A stretch of DNA of 64,000 nucleotides from Schizophyllum amplum (taxonomy: Eukaryota > Basidiomycota > Agaricomycetes > Agaricales > Schizophyllaceae): the NCBI GenBank assembly GCA_007026445.1, contig VDMD01000006.1:868001-932000 (forward strand), given 5' to 3'. Position 1 is the stretch's first letter, and each line of letters begins with the position of its first letter. The notes under the pieces are model-generated. The model ran no database searches. It had not been told where the DNA came from and saw only the letters and a list, made by a program, of their open reading frames with translations. The position numbers and the translations under genes were made by a program. Positions 1 to 10,908 of this stretch are shown here, in pieces.

Positions 1-98
1 TGAATGATGCGACCTGCGCTCGCAGCGGTGACCAGAGAGAAAAGCCATAACCGCAGAGAATCGTGGGGAGAGAGAAATGACAGTGGCAAATATACTTG

Positions 99-812
99 TC
101 ATGTAGCTGGACTCATGTCGGGCTCGACTTGATGATTGTCGGTATCGGACTCAAAGTGCAGCTTGCGGTGCTTGCGAGTGGTGCGCTCGTCATTCAGCTG
201 CTCGGAAAGGGCAGCCAGCCGTTGCTCGAAGAGGGTTTGAGCGAAGGAAGGTACGGAGATGTTGGCTGCCAAGTGGCCTTCCAGTACGCCGTCTCGTTCC
301 AGGATATCATGCTCTGGGGTTGTGTTAGTCTAAGAGACCTTTGAGTCTATGTGACTGTGGAAGGCAGTGCAGATGGCTAGACTGGCTGCAGCGGAAGACG
401 CACCCAGAACGTCCATTCTGTACACGATCGTCGAAAGTTTCGCATTCGCCTGCTCTCGTCGCAGCATGACTGCGGAGGCAAGACCCTCCTGAGAAGCTGT
501 GAGTCAAGCGCAGCACGAGCATCTGAAAAGGGCTCACCGTGACCAGGATCTTGCCCTTGGTGCAGTCGCGCATGAAGCGGCCAGCGGACTGCACGTAGTA
601 CAGCTCAGCAAGTGCGGTCTCGTGTAAGATATCGAACTATATCAGTAAGCAGGCGTCTCCAGTACAAGTATTGAGGAGATGTAGCGTACCTGTTCATCAA
701 GACCCTGGCCAGCGAGCTTGATGTAGAGACGTGCGAGAGACTGGCGGACGCCTTCTTCGGGGTCGCCGAGACTTCCACGCAGGGCGAGAGGACTGACAGG
801 GCGGCGAATCAT
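99..812 (-). CDS. Small conserved-looking protein of unknown function
   Basis: Four exons can be joined on the minus strand into a protein of about 189 residues: 812-690, 636-538, an exon beginning at 488, and a last exon ending in TGA at 101-99. The first two introns have good GT...AG ends and all exons keep frame; the third intron (about 43 nt, starting in TTCCACA/gtcaca) is less certain. The start at 812 is supported by a TATA-like sequence about 40 bp upstream. The protein is mostly predicted helical, with conserved-looking stretches such as RQSLARLYIKLAGQGLDEQ and SAGRFMRDCTKGKILVT and a hydrophobic alanine-rich segment (GASSAAASLAICTAF). I do not recognise a family and propose no function. 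It is transcribed away from the 5-phosphatase gene. Confidence 0.5.
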
Positions 813-850
813 GTGTAAGGGACCTGCGAGGCCAGACAGATGCAGCCGCC

Positions 851-859
851 CTTATATAG
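851..859 (-). promoter_or_regulatory. TATA-like box of the 99-812 gene
   Basis: The minus strand reads ACTATATAAG here, about 40 bp upstream of the ATG at 812, a usual spacing for fungal core promoters with short leaders. Confidence 0.4.
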
Positions 860-1183
860 TGGCATTTATCGGCCATGCAGAGGAGACGATTTGCGGAGGT
901 GCCCAAAAGGGTCGCAATGGATGCTTTCTCTCAGACATGGGCTGGGGGAGGCTGTGTCCCGGCGGTCTAGACCCCACTGTAGAGGCTGGAGTTAACGGAG
1001 ACAAACGTAGGGGTCGGCGATGGTGCCATAGTGGCGGACGAGAACAACGACGGACAAGTTGAACATGAACTTGAGGGGCGTGATCAAGATGGCGCGCGGG
1101 CCGGCCGGGTCCGGCTGATGGGTGATGGGGCGGAGTGCCCGGCTTGCTCTTGACCCTCATCAAGACTTTCATTCAGCGGGACT

Positions 1184-4100
1184 TTGCCCGCACCCCCGGC
1201 GACGCGGCAGAGGATTTACGGATTGGATGTGGAAGGGGAGATGGACAGCAGGCCGCTCGTCGCCATGTCCACCGATGGCGGCATCCCGAAAGGTACGAGC
1301 GCGCAGTTACCGGTCCGCGCGCGCGAGCTTACCACAAGATCTGGCAGTCGTCGTCGAGGACCTGCCCTCTCCGCTCTTCTCAGAGTCCTTTCTCTTCACC
1401 CGTCTGCACGGCATCATCCCTTCCCGCCCCACCACGCCCTCCCGCCAGCGCCGCGACTCCGCAGCCCGCGTGTCCGCCCCACCCACCCCGACGCAAACGA
1501 ACTCGAACTCGAAAGCAGCGCCTTTCCCGTCCACGCAGCTGCACCCCGCTCTGGATGCAAACATGCACCAGCACGTGCGTGACAGGCCCGCGCAGACGCT
1601 CCCCCAGATGCCCTCGCGTAAACCAACTCCCACATCACCCAAGTCTCTCAAGGTCAGAGTGCTCACCTGGAACATGCACAATGGGCTCCCCAAGGTGCGT
1701 TCAAATCAGAGACGTTCAGGATAAAAACTGGCGGTGCCCGCCTCCGCCCTCTCAGCAAATCTCGAAGACGATGCGACGCGCTGGTCTTGATTCCCAACGT
1801 CTCTGTTATATGCTCATCGTATCGATGCTAACACTTTACAGGGCGACCTTACAGAAGTCCTCGGACACGTGCCACAGTACAAACCACCTCCCGCGTCGCA
1901 AGACCCCTCTGCTCCGCCGCAATTCCCCCACCTTCCCAGCGATAACAGCCACCCGTACCACGTCGTCGTCGTGGCCGGCCAAGAATGTCCATCCGCATCC
2001 AAGATGCCCATGGCGTTGGGCGCAGGCTTTCGCTTCAACACAGACCGCGACAAAGAGAGCTCCCTTCGCGTCACACGCTCTGACACGGACTCGCACATCT
2101 CCTCACACTCTCGCAAGTCACAGAAGCACCTGTCGCCGGAGGAGGATACGAGTGGCGGGGCGTCCGGCTGGACATCCATGATCGACGACTGGCTTTGCAC
2201 CGGTCATCCGCCAAGCCCGTCTCTCCACAAGTCTCCGAGCTCATCGAGCATCAAAGGCTCAAACTCGCAAAGGCCGCTTCTTCGCAGAAGGAGATCATCC
2301 GAGCCGATGCCTGCGAAAACCCATTCACAATGTCGTGGGCCCTACGTTTTGCTGTCGAAGGAGCGTCTAATGGGTATCTATCTGGCTGTCTACGTCCACC
2401 GCGACCTCCGCCCATTTATCCGCGGCTCGTCCAAGTCTGCCGTGGCGGCTGGACTAATCGGTGGCCGCGTTGGCAACAAGGGTGGCGTGGGTATCAGCGT
2501 CAATGTTGACGGGACATCATTATTGTTCCTGAACGCGCATCTTGCAGGTGATTATCTGTGCCCATGCTGCGCTCCTCACTCGACTCACCCTATCCCCAGC
2601 TCACGAGGGCAAGATGCACCATAGATTAGCCAACCTGGCGAAGATCAAGGTTAGTCTTGCCATTGACTGCCGTTGCCGTTGCTGATCATAACATCTAGAG
2701 CGAGCTCGCTGTGGACGACTTTCTCAAGCCAGACGATCCCCGTGTCATGTCGGAGGACCTTACTGACAAGTTCGACTTCTGCTTCCTTTTTGGTGACCTC
2801 AAGTACGTGTCGCCGTATGACGGCGCGAAGCGCGTTGACCCGCTTGTAGCTTTCGCCTCAATATCTCACGTCTACACGCGGACTGGTTGATATCGAGGAA
2901 GGGTAAGCGCACACACATCAGCCTCCGCCTTTTTCTAATCCAGTACAGAGTACGCACAGGCCCTTGCCTTCGACCAACTACGCCGCATCATGCAGACCGG
3001 TCAGGCGTTTGTGGGCTTCAGCGAGGGCATCATCAACTTCCCGCCGACCTTCAAATACGATGTTCTTCGCACCTTGAAACGGAGCAAGACGAACGGTCAT
3101 CCTGCCCTCGAGCGCGCCAAGACGACGGGTCAGGCCCTTCAGAAGGCAGACAAGTGGACCAACGCCGAGAAGCGCCGCCAACTCACGGAGGTCGACGAAA
3201 ACGCTGCCGATGCGGAGCGAGATGAGGAGGAAGCTGCGCAACAGGACAACGACGAGGACGACGAAGACGAGGATGAGGACGTCGTCTCCGTTCGCGCGCC
3301 CTCCATGGCTAGCTCGATGTGGATGTCCGTCATGTCCAAGCAGCAGCTCACCGTCGATTGCGCGATTGAGCCGTCTGTTCCCGCTCCTGCCGCGCCGGTG
3401 ACGCCGAAGCGCCAGAACCCCGCTGCGGCGAAGAGCGCGATCTCGCTGCACACGGGCTTACACAAGAGCAAGAAGCGGCTGACTGCGCTGTTCTCGCCTG
3501 CGAGTCCTCTGAGCCCCGCGCAATGGGGTCGTTCGCGTAACAGTCTCGGCGCGGAGCCCACAACGCCAATCACACCTACGAGCCTGGATGCGGAGGAAGC
3601 GCTGGATAGAGCGAAGAAGTCGTCGACGCGGTCCATGATGAGCAGCAGCGATCCGGATGAGGACGACGGCGACAAGGGCGTGTACGACTCCTCGTCGAAG
3701 CAGCGCGTCCCTAGCTGGTGAGTATGTGACGTTGTCCGCATTTGCCGCATTCTGAATATCCTCGACGTCAAGGTGCGACCGTATACTGTGGAAGTCCACG
3801 GTGGTCCCGGACCCTGATCCTGAGGACGAGGAGCCGGAATACACCAGCCGCCGCACGCGCGTTGGGCAATTCTTCGCGAACGCTTTCCGGCCATTCTCCT
3901 CTCGCTCTCGCCGTGGGTCCGTAAGCTCACTCGCCACTGCCACCGGCGCGGCGTCCATAGCGACGGCCACGATCGGCCACTCGACTGCGACAAATACGCC
4001 CGTGGATACGCCAGCGTCCCCGTTCTTTGCCAGTGGTAGTGCTGAGCAGGGTCCGTTTTCGCGTATCGTGCAGCCATCGCCGCGGAGTTATCTGGATATC

Positions 4101-4658
4101 TCTCCGCGGTCGCCTGAAACCTCGACGAACCAGCTGGAGATTCCTAAGACGTCGTCGCCGGAGCCACTTCGCACCGCCTTTGCATGCCGCTCGACGGACA
4201 ACGTTGCCGAGGGGCGACGACCGTCGCATGATCATCGTGCCGCGCTGCGACGGTCATTCTCCGCGTCGTCGTCGCGGACAAGGCCGATGCGCCGTGCGTC
4301 GGGGTCGGTGGACATGTCCTCGCCTCGTTCCTCCGAGATCTCTTCGACGTACCAGCGCGAATGGTCGCCATCGTCGCCATATTCGTCACCGCCAATGTCC
4401 CCATCCGCCTTGCCCCCGACAAGCCCTATGCAGGCGCAAGCGCCCTCGCGCTGGCGTTTCTTCACCAACATGTTCCACGACCTGGGCTCTTCGTCGGAGC
4501 CGCCACCCCTAGCGACGCCCGAGGTACCCCCACCGCCGCCGCGGAAGGGCGATGTGGTGTGCTTGAGCTATCGCACGCTTGACGATAAGCAGATGCGGAA
4601 GCTTGAGGGGCGCAGCGACCACCGGCCCGTCATCGGCTCCTATGCCGTGTACTTGTAG
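1184..4658 (+). CDS. Inositol-polyphosphate 5-phosphatase (endonuclease/exonuclease/phosphatase fold)
   Basis: Predicted to remove the 5-phosphate from inositol phosphates or phosphoinositides, acting at cytoplasmic membrane surfaces. Exon joining gives the family motifs in order: RVLTWNMHNG near the N-terminus, VVAGQEC, GRVGNKGGVGISV, FLNAHLA, FGDLNFRLN, PSWCDRILWKS and the C-terminal SDHRPVIGSYAVYL. Introns include 1695-1841 and short ones near 2548, 2650, 2802, 2906 and 3719. A 46-nt intron at 1293-1338 is proposed to join a short first exon to the reading frame; in-frame ATGs at 1184, 1241 and 1265 are all possible starts. Between the FGDLN and WCDRILW motifs lies an acidic, serine-rich insertion, and another long Ser/Pro-rich insertion separates WCDRILW from SDHRPV. 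These make the protein longer than a bare catalytic domain. No Sac1 domain is visible. The substrate cannot be told from sequence. Confidence 0.85.
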
Positions 4659-5200
4659 CCCTACGCCTCCTCTGCGCCGTGATAGATCAAAGGCGCGATC
4701 TCGGACATGTCACTACAGCACCACTTCACACTCAGCATCCCTCCATACTCAACCAGCAAGCAAAAAATATACCGGACAGTAAGAGTATTTAATGTTTATT
4801 CTATTGCACACGCTACTATACCGTAGACTTCCCCGGTGAGCGGCGGGCGGCGCGCCGCCGCTCCTCGTGGACCTGTGGATACTATAATCTCATCGTCCTT
4901 CATCTTGTATATACCGCATCGCGTACGCGCGTTTCCGTATATACTGCATCGTATATACCTGACCTCCCGCCATATAGCCCGTACGCGTTGCATCGTCTAC
5001 CCGTCGTCACTCCTTGCTGTGTTTTCGCTCAATCCGTACAACTACATACCGCAATGCTATCTTATACAGCGTCTTCCTCTAACTAGCTTGGACTTCGTTA
5101 GGTATGAACGACATGGAAGAGCTGCAGTAACGGAGTCATAGATCTATGTAGTGGTGTCGGCCGTGCGTGCTCTGCATCGGAGCTGAGTGATAATTATCGA
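4659..5200. other. Intergenic; no gene seen
   Basis: This is the 3-prime flank of the 5-phosphatase gene. Around 4907-4957 there is a short irregular repeat of GTATATACYGCATCG-like units. The open frames on both strands here show no conserved motif. Confidence 0.5.
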
Positions 5201-5326
5201 TTACTTGAGCCCTGAGGCCTGAGGCCGTTCTACATGAAGTCTTCAGGCATATTATTGCTAGTACATATGTGACTTGTTTGTCCATTCAAAAGCCCCTATT
5301 CTCCACGTGTCTCATATGCGACTGTA
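5201..5326 (+). repeat. Direct repeat copy 1 (with 7360-7484)
   Basis: This roughly 125-bp segment recurs in the same orientation at 7360-7484 with scattered substitutions and small indels. Shared landmarks include GAGGCCGTTCTACAT, GTCTTCAGGCATATTATTGC and CTCATATGCGACTGTA. It forms the upstream flank of the first copy of the duplicated gene. Confidence 0.8.
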
Positions 5327-5394
5327 CTTAGCGCGCGCCACCGCAGACACGTGGACAGGGGTAAACTTGTGACCAATCGCAACTCGACACCATT

Positions 5395-6365
5395 GCTCTT
5401 TTCCTCTCGCCGTGTAAATACAAAGGATTGGACAGTACAGAAATGACCTACAAAGGCGGATATCCGCCGGTGATTCCGGTGCGTCACGAGAATACAGAAC
5501 ACGACTGCGGATGTTCACCCGGATGCAGGCGTGCTTGCCCGAACTCACGCTCATTCATCCCATGTTTTTCTCGATGATTTACATGGGATCGCGATGCTAC
5601 ATACTCTTTAGGCCGGACGCGCATAACGCTCAAGCACTGGCCCCACAAGCCTCCCGCGCCGCGATGCAAGCCATCATCGACCTCGCCGCCCATGAGCAGA
5701 CGCTAGCGCGGGCATTGCACGATCTCTTGGATGCTCTTCGGCAGGTCTTGCTGCCAGCTACGGAACGTTCTCTCGAATCCTGTCAAGACCTCATCGACGA
5801 GAAGTGCCGCGTCATCCTTCACTGTCTAAACGAATCCATGAAGGCTCTCAATTTCACGACAGCTGCTTTCCTAGCGCTCGAGCACAACATCAACATGCTC
5901 TCGCGTAGATGGAACACACTCGACTTCCGCAAGTTGCTGCCGGCCATCCGAGAGATGTGCAAGACTGTCGACGTTTTTACAGTCCAAACCGCCGACCTGA
6001 GGAGCTGCGCTGAGCGCATGCCGGAGCGTTTCTCTATCTCCAAACTCGCCGAGTTTTGCGGGGATTCAGAGGACAAACGGCGCGAGCTGGACTTCTCCAT
6101 CGAATATGCCGATGGATCGCGCGTTGCAGCGCTGCACAAGGAAGCGCAAACTTGGCGACGTGTGCGAGGGAATTTCTACTGAGCCCTCCCGGTACGTACT
6201 TTACTGTCATTGAGCTGAAAGTGTTTAATGCTCATGCGTTCTTTTATGCAGTCGATTGAGCCATGCTGCGCCCCTAAAGATACATCCATGACGGTCACTG
6301 CGCGCTTTGGGTACTTCCGAGTTAGTCGACTTTGCTCCATGTAGTTCTTTACAGAGAGAATCATA
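5395..6365 (+). repeat. Left arm of an inverted segmental duplication
   Basis: The segment matches the reverse complement of about 7482-8445 over nearly its whole length, including the upstream leader (TTTCCTCTCGCCGTGTA), the coding region and the downstream flank (ATGATTCTCTCTGTA on the minus strand). Divergence is substantial, so the duplication is not recent. Confidence 0.8.
5511..6182 (+). pseudogene. Duplicated unknown gene, copy 1; 3-prime frameshift
   Basis: An open frame of 223 residues begins at the ATG at 5511. It is homologous along most of its length to the inverted copy at 7561-8310; shared blocks include LAAHEQTLARALHDLLDAL, SLESCQDLIDEKCR, LLPAIREM and LAEFCG. The protein looks like an all-helical bundle; I do not recognise the family. 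Near 6150-6180 this copy is one nucleotide shorter than copy 2, which shifts the frame and ends the protein at TGA 6180-6182, before the conserved tail. A splice-like acceptor CTTTAG at about 5612 is conserved between copies, so the true coding start may lie at or after it. It could be a pseudogene or a truncated but expressed gene. Confidence 0.5.
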
Positions 6366-7359
6366 AGTAGCGCGCCCTCAAAAGCAAGCCGCGCGACGCT
6401 TAAATTGGCTGCTTGTCGCCAACGGTGATTGCTGAGCGATTGCTGATATGTGCGTCGCGCGTGTCGTACGTCGACAGCGTGCGGAAGTGATGCTCATTGT
6501 CCTCGGGCTTGATGCCAACTTGTCGACATTTTGCTAGCCTTCTGCCCTTGACGACCATGTCCTTTCTGTGCGCCTCGCACTGTCCAACCGCTCTCTCCTG
6601 CCTACGCTCGCTGTCATATCTTTGAATCCACCGTCATTGCTTGGCTCGAGCCTCTTTGCTTGACAAACGGTCGAGGGCATTGGGCGTGCCACGCCTGAGC
6701 TGGCGTCTGTCCGGGTTGCGACCGCGCCTGCGCAGAGGGTTTTGCCTGTCGCTCCCATTCAAGCCGAAGGTCATTTGGGACAAGCCGGGTGCACGCGCCT
6801 GCCCTGGAGGTCCAGTGCTGTGGCAGATTCCCCGTAAAGGCAAGCAAGATCTATGCCGAGCTTGCTCTAGTTGTCAATCCACTGCGCGGCCGTGTACGCC
6901 GGTCTTCAACCTTGCCTTGCATGGGTTGGTGACTCTGTGTCTGAGTCCGAGAGCCCGCCGCCGCGGTCACGCGCGCGGTGAACGCGTCGGCGGTCCGCTC
7001 AGAGTCACTTCTCAGATCTCAGCTCTCGCCTCGCAGTCGGACTGTCCTCGAGTTTTTGCCCGCCCTCTACAGACTCGCTAACTTCGCTCGGGGCAGCACA
7101 GGTCCGCTTCATGCCCTTTTCTCTCGGCCTAGGCTGTACCCGTCGTCTTTCTCTGCGTTCCGTCGGCCGGTCCGCGGCTGTTGTGGGTGGCTGCAGGCGC
7201 GCGTCACGTGATTTACGGGCGCCGCCGCTGCTGCGCTGCAGGGCCGGCCGACCGGACAAGAAGTGACTGACATGGTGAGTCGGTGAGTGAGTGACTAGGT
7301 CACTTTAGCGCCCTTCAAATTGAAGTGGGCTGGACACTGCCCCCGGTGTAAGTAATGGT
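6366..7359. other. Spacer between the two inverted arms; no supported gene
   Basis: This roughly 1-kb GC-rich stretch contains open frames on both strands, but they are low-complexity Arg/Pro/Ser/Leu translations without a recognisable motif or splice pattern. A short GAGTGAGTGAC-like run lies near 7280-7300. Confidence 0.5.
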
Positions 7360-7484
7360 TACTTAACCCCTGAGGCCGTTCTACATAAAGTCTTCAGGCA
7401 TATTATTGCTAGTCAACTGTGCTTTACATACTTGTTTGTTTATTCACAAGCCCCTAATCTCTACGTATCTCATATGCGACTGTA
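7360..7484 (+). repeat. Direct repeat copy 2 (with 5201-5326)
   Basis: Same-orientation copy of 5201-5326. It ends exactly where the inverted right arm begins (CATATGCGACTGTA followed by TGATTCTCTCTGTA). The 5-prime flank of the ancestral unit is therefore joined here to its own 3-prime flank. Confidence 0.8.
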
Positions 7485-8445
7485 TGATTCTCTCTGTATC
7501 GAACTACATGAGGCAAAGTTGACTAACTCGGACACGGAAGTATCTAGAGCGCGCGGTGATTCACCAAGGGCGCAGCTTGGCTCGATCAACTACATGAAAG
7601 GATGCGTGAGCACTGGACACTTTCAGCTCAATCACAGAGGAGTACGTACCGGGAGGACTTTGTAGCAATCGCCTCGCATACTTCTCCCACTTTTGCGCTT
7701 CATCGGCCAGCGGATCTAAGCGCCAGCCATCCGCATGTCTGATGTAGAAGTCCAGCTCGCGCCGTACATGCTCTGGACCCCCGCAAAACTCGGCGAGTGT
7801 GGAGAGGGAAAAGCGCTCCGGTATATGCTCGGCGGAGTCCTTCAGGCCTGCTGTGTGCATTTGAAAGGCGTCGAGAGCCTTCTGCATCTCATGAATGGCC
7901 GGCAGTAAGTCGCGGAAGCCCTTCGTATTCCACATGCGCGAGAGTTCAGTGGTGACGGTGTGCTCGAGCACCTGGAAGGCTTTTATCGTGTCGTTGACGG
8001 CGACGATAGCTTCGTCCAGACAGCGAAGGACGAAGCGGCATTTCTCGTCGATGAGGTCTTGGTAGGATTCGAGTGAGCCTTCCGTTGCTGGCAGCAGGAT
8101 CTGCCGAACAGCCTCCAAGAAGTCGTGCAGGGCTCGCGCTAGCGTCTGCTCATGGGCGGCGAGGTTGATGGTGGCGTGCATCGCGTCGCGGGCGGGTTGT
8201 GTGGCCAGTCGTTGAGCGTTATGCACGTTCGGCCTAAAGAATGTGCAGCATAGCATTCTCATTCGTCCCACACATAAGGTCATCGGATGGATATATGTGA
8301 GTTCGGGCAAGATCGTCTGTATTGCAGTGAGCGTCCGTGGTCGCGTTCTGTGTTCTCATAGACGCACCGGAATTTCGCCTTTGTAGATCATTTCTATGGT
8401 TTTCCATTCCTGATTTCCTTGTACACGGCGAGAGGAAAGGGGCAA
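7482..8445 (-). repeat. Right arm of the inverted segmental duplication
   Basis: Reverse-complement partner of 5395-6365. Landmarks shared on the minus strand include TGTACAAGG near the leader, ATGATCTACAAAGGCG, the GGCCGAACGTGCATAACG junction and the 3-prime flank. Confidence 0.8.
7561..8283 (-). CDS. Duplicated unknown gene, copy 2 (longer copy)
   Basis: The minus-strand frame is open from about 8310. The first in-frame ATG is at 8283, and the stop is at 7563-7561. The product of about 240 residues is predicted helical, with the blocks LAAHEQTLARALHDFLEAV, SLESYQDLIDEKCRFVLRC, LLPAIHEMQKAL and STLAEFCG shared with copy 1. A CTTTAG acceptor at about 8236 suggests an upstream intron, in which case the first exon lies further upstream. 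A second possible intron (GTACGT...TGTAG, roughly 7590-7650) would shorten the tail to a different C-terminus. I recognise no domain; it may be a lineage-restricted family. Copy 1 lies 1.4 kb away in inverted orientation. Confidence 0.5.
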   Translation of the reverse strand: MTLCVGRMRMLCCTFFRPNVHNAQRLATQPARDAMHATINLAAHEQTLARALHDFLEAVRQILLPATEGSLESYQDLIDEKCRFVLRCLDEAIVAVNDTIKAFQVLEHTVTTELSRMWNTKGFRDLLPAIHEMQKALDAFQMHTAGLKDSAEHIPERFSLSTLAEFCGGPEHVRRELDFYIRHADGWRLDPLADEAQKWEKYARRLLQSPPGTYSSVIELKVSSAHASFHVVDRAKLRPW

Positions 8446-8937
8446 TAGAGTGTATTTGCAACCGGGGTCCCTTAGCAAATAATTCCCACGCCCTAGCAGC
8501 AATCGGAAACCGCCGAGAGTCGTCCGCAAACGGCAGGCATGACATGAGTTGGACATGAGCGTGGTGTTGCCGTGAGTTGAGTCGACTTTCTGTTCGAGTC
8601 GAGTCGAGTCTAAACTCTCCTTAGTGTTGGCGTTGGGTCGTAGATTGGGTCGTAAAGTGGTGGCATCGCATTGCAACGCGACTGAGCATGGTTTAGTGCA
8701 GCTGTATCGCGGTCAGTCATGCTCGAATAGCCTCGCCGCAGCTGTTCTCTGAAGTACGCTGAGTTGGCCTGGGATGGTCTCCTTTTCTATATTCTTTGTA
8801 GTAGCAACGTTCACAGCGCTTCTTGATAGTTCTTAAAGCCACTTGGACCTCCCGATGCGCGCGAGAATCCGGATGCTTCGTGCCAATGACAATGGCGGTT
8901 TCAATACTCTGGCTTTGTACGCTACAGGCTTACAGCC
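8446..8937. other. Intergenic; no gene seen
   Basis: Contains a GAGTCGAGTC-type short tandem run near 8594-8610 and otherwise no supported feature. It separates the duplicated gene from the 3-prime end of the transporter gene. Confidence 0.5.
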
Positions 8938-10841
8938 CTACAGCGTGCTATTCACCTCGCGACGAATACGACGCAATGCCCAGCTTTCCGTACGCCACCC
9001 AAACAGAGACAGTCCAGCAGCTCCAGCGAAGCATGACCCCGAATATATGATCATGCTCTGATATTTACCCCCACCCACCGCGAAGCCAGTGGCAAGGTTT
9101 TGAGCCCTCGACAGCGCCTGTGCGCCGATGAGGGCCGTCGCAATGGGCGTGGAGAGTACGTTCCCGATGCCGCGGCACAGGACCATGTACCCGAAGATCG
9201 TTGTCGACAAGCCAGGCTCTTCATCTGTTACACCGATGTCCAGCGGCCTTATTCCAACGTATCGCGAACAGACACTCACTAGCATACACCCGCGCGAAGG
9301 ATGCCCAAAGGCTGCTGAAGCTGCCGGCGACGAAGCCGTAGACCAGGCCGTACGCGATGAGCCCGGCGAAGGTGTTTCCGAGGACGCCCCATAAGACAAA
9401 CGTCGCAAGGGCGGTGAATACCAACGAGCACAACGTGAGCACCCAAGAGTTAAGCTGGTCGGAGAGGTACCCCATAGACAGCCCGCCAATCATAGTCGCA
9501 CCTATCGCTCGTCAGTAAAGTAGGGTGAGGTGTCGACGTAAACACGTACCGTTCAGCGCCGCGAGGGTAGCTGCAGACTGCAACGAGCTGAGGTTCAGCG
9601 CCTTCGCGAAAGCTTACAAGCGCATGTCAGAACCGCCTCAGTCAGACATTGCACTTCACACGTACTCGGCAGCCACACAATCGGCATGAAGTGCCCAAAG
9701 CCCTGAACGAGGTCAACGACGATGTAAAGCCAGAACGACGGGTTCTTCAGCCAATCGTGGTTGCTCGCACGAGGTGCCGGACCCTGCACGCGCGTATGCG
9801 GTAGGCGGCCTTTGATGAACGGCAGCACGGGTAGCAGCGCGCACGCGATGACGACGGCGAGGATGCGCAAAGTCTTGGGCACGCCGTGCGAAGCGATAAT
9901 CTTCGGGAAGACCAGAGGGAAGACGAGGCCTCCCGTGGCTGTCCCGGCGAAGACCACACCGCTTGCTGTCCCGCGAAGGCGGATGAACCATTCCGACATG
10001 TATAGCATGGTCGGAGAGTAGATGAGGGCTGCAGATGCTGTCATTAGATCTAACTCGACGGTGGAGCAGACTTGCAGTGAGAAACTTACAGCCGCCGATG
10101 GCGTACATGACACCCTGTAAGGCTACGAGAGAAGAGACCTGGGGGAGGTCAGCGCATTATACCAGATGGCATGCCATGCACGAACCTTTGTTGTGAAGCT
10201 AGCCGCAAGAAGACTGGCAGCGCAAAGTATGGCGCCCGACCAGATGGCCGGTCTGCGACAGCGAGGGAAGCGTATCATGAGGGGATAAAGCACAGGACCT
10301 AGCAGCGATGAGAACTGTATTCAGTCTTGTAGAGGAAGGACCTACTGGAGCAATACATGATCCCAGTGCAGATCGTGCCAATCAGCGGAAGGAGGACCTC
10401 CGCATGAGGCTGCCGCACATAGGTTTCGTCGCTGAGATAGCCTGAGCAAAATATCAGGACAAGTTCTCTGGTGCGACCAAAGGTACCCACTTTCCAAGAA
10501 CACGCCATACGTGAACGGGAAGCTCCAGACCATAGCGTCCACGAGGAATGCGGCGAGCAACTGGATGTCAGCAACCGTCAGTACGTGCACCAAGACTAGC
10601 TGTCCATACTCACGAAGCACCAGGCCTGCATACCCGTATCGGCAGGTGGGAGCGCGGACTCATTTTTGGGTATGATAGCCGCAGTCGACGCAGAGTTGTT
10701 GCGCGCTAGGATCTCGGGGAAGGGGTCGTTGATCGTGCTCGTGCCCGGCGTGCTCACAGGCGTCTGAAAATTCTTGCCGAGATGGCAGAGGTCCCGCGAG
10801 CCGCATTCCAGTTCTATGAATTCAGCCTTGGTAGCAGCCAT
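8938..10841 (-). CDS. MFS transporter, monocarboxylate (MCT/SLC16)-like
   Basis: Predicted 12-helix plasma-membrane carrier for a monocarboxylate or similar small organic acid. The start is ATG 10841-10839, followed by a hydrophilic N-terminal tail of about 75 residues. The first helix then appears across an intron (LLAAFLVDAMVWSFPFTYGV), after which further exons give SALIYSPTMLYMSEWFIRLR, GTASGVVFAGTATGGLVFP (the MFS loop region), SFWLYIVVDLVQGFGHFMP, MIGGLSMGYLSDQLNSWVL, VLWGVLGNTFAGLIAYGLV and TPIATALIGAQALSRAQN. It is broken by at least six short introns. The fold and order match fungal MCT-like carriers; the substrate is not determinable. A TATA box lies 60 bp upstream. Confidence 0.85.
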
Positions 10842-10900
10842 GATGATGAGAGAAGGTTGAGAAAGAACCAATGTCGAACACTGCTATGGGGTCGTCCTTC

Positions 10901-10908
10901 TTTATAAA
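10901..10908 (-). promoter_or_regulatory. TATA box of the MFS transporter gene
   Basis: TTTATAAA (palindromic) lies about 60 bp upstream of the ATG at 10841. Confidence 0.45.

Noticed and set aside
3139..4077. 312-residue minus-strand frame opposite the 5-phosphatase
   Set aside because: It is a shadow of the acidic/serine-rich insertion; no domain is present and the plus strand carries clear phosphatase motifs on both sides.
6890..6930. Possible repeat shared with 40690-40720 (GCCGGTCTTYAACCT)
   Set aside because: The similarity covers only about 15 bases and does not extend on either side.
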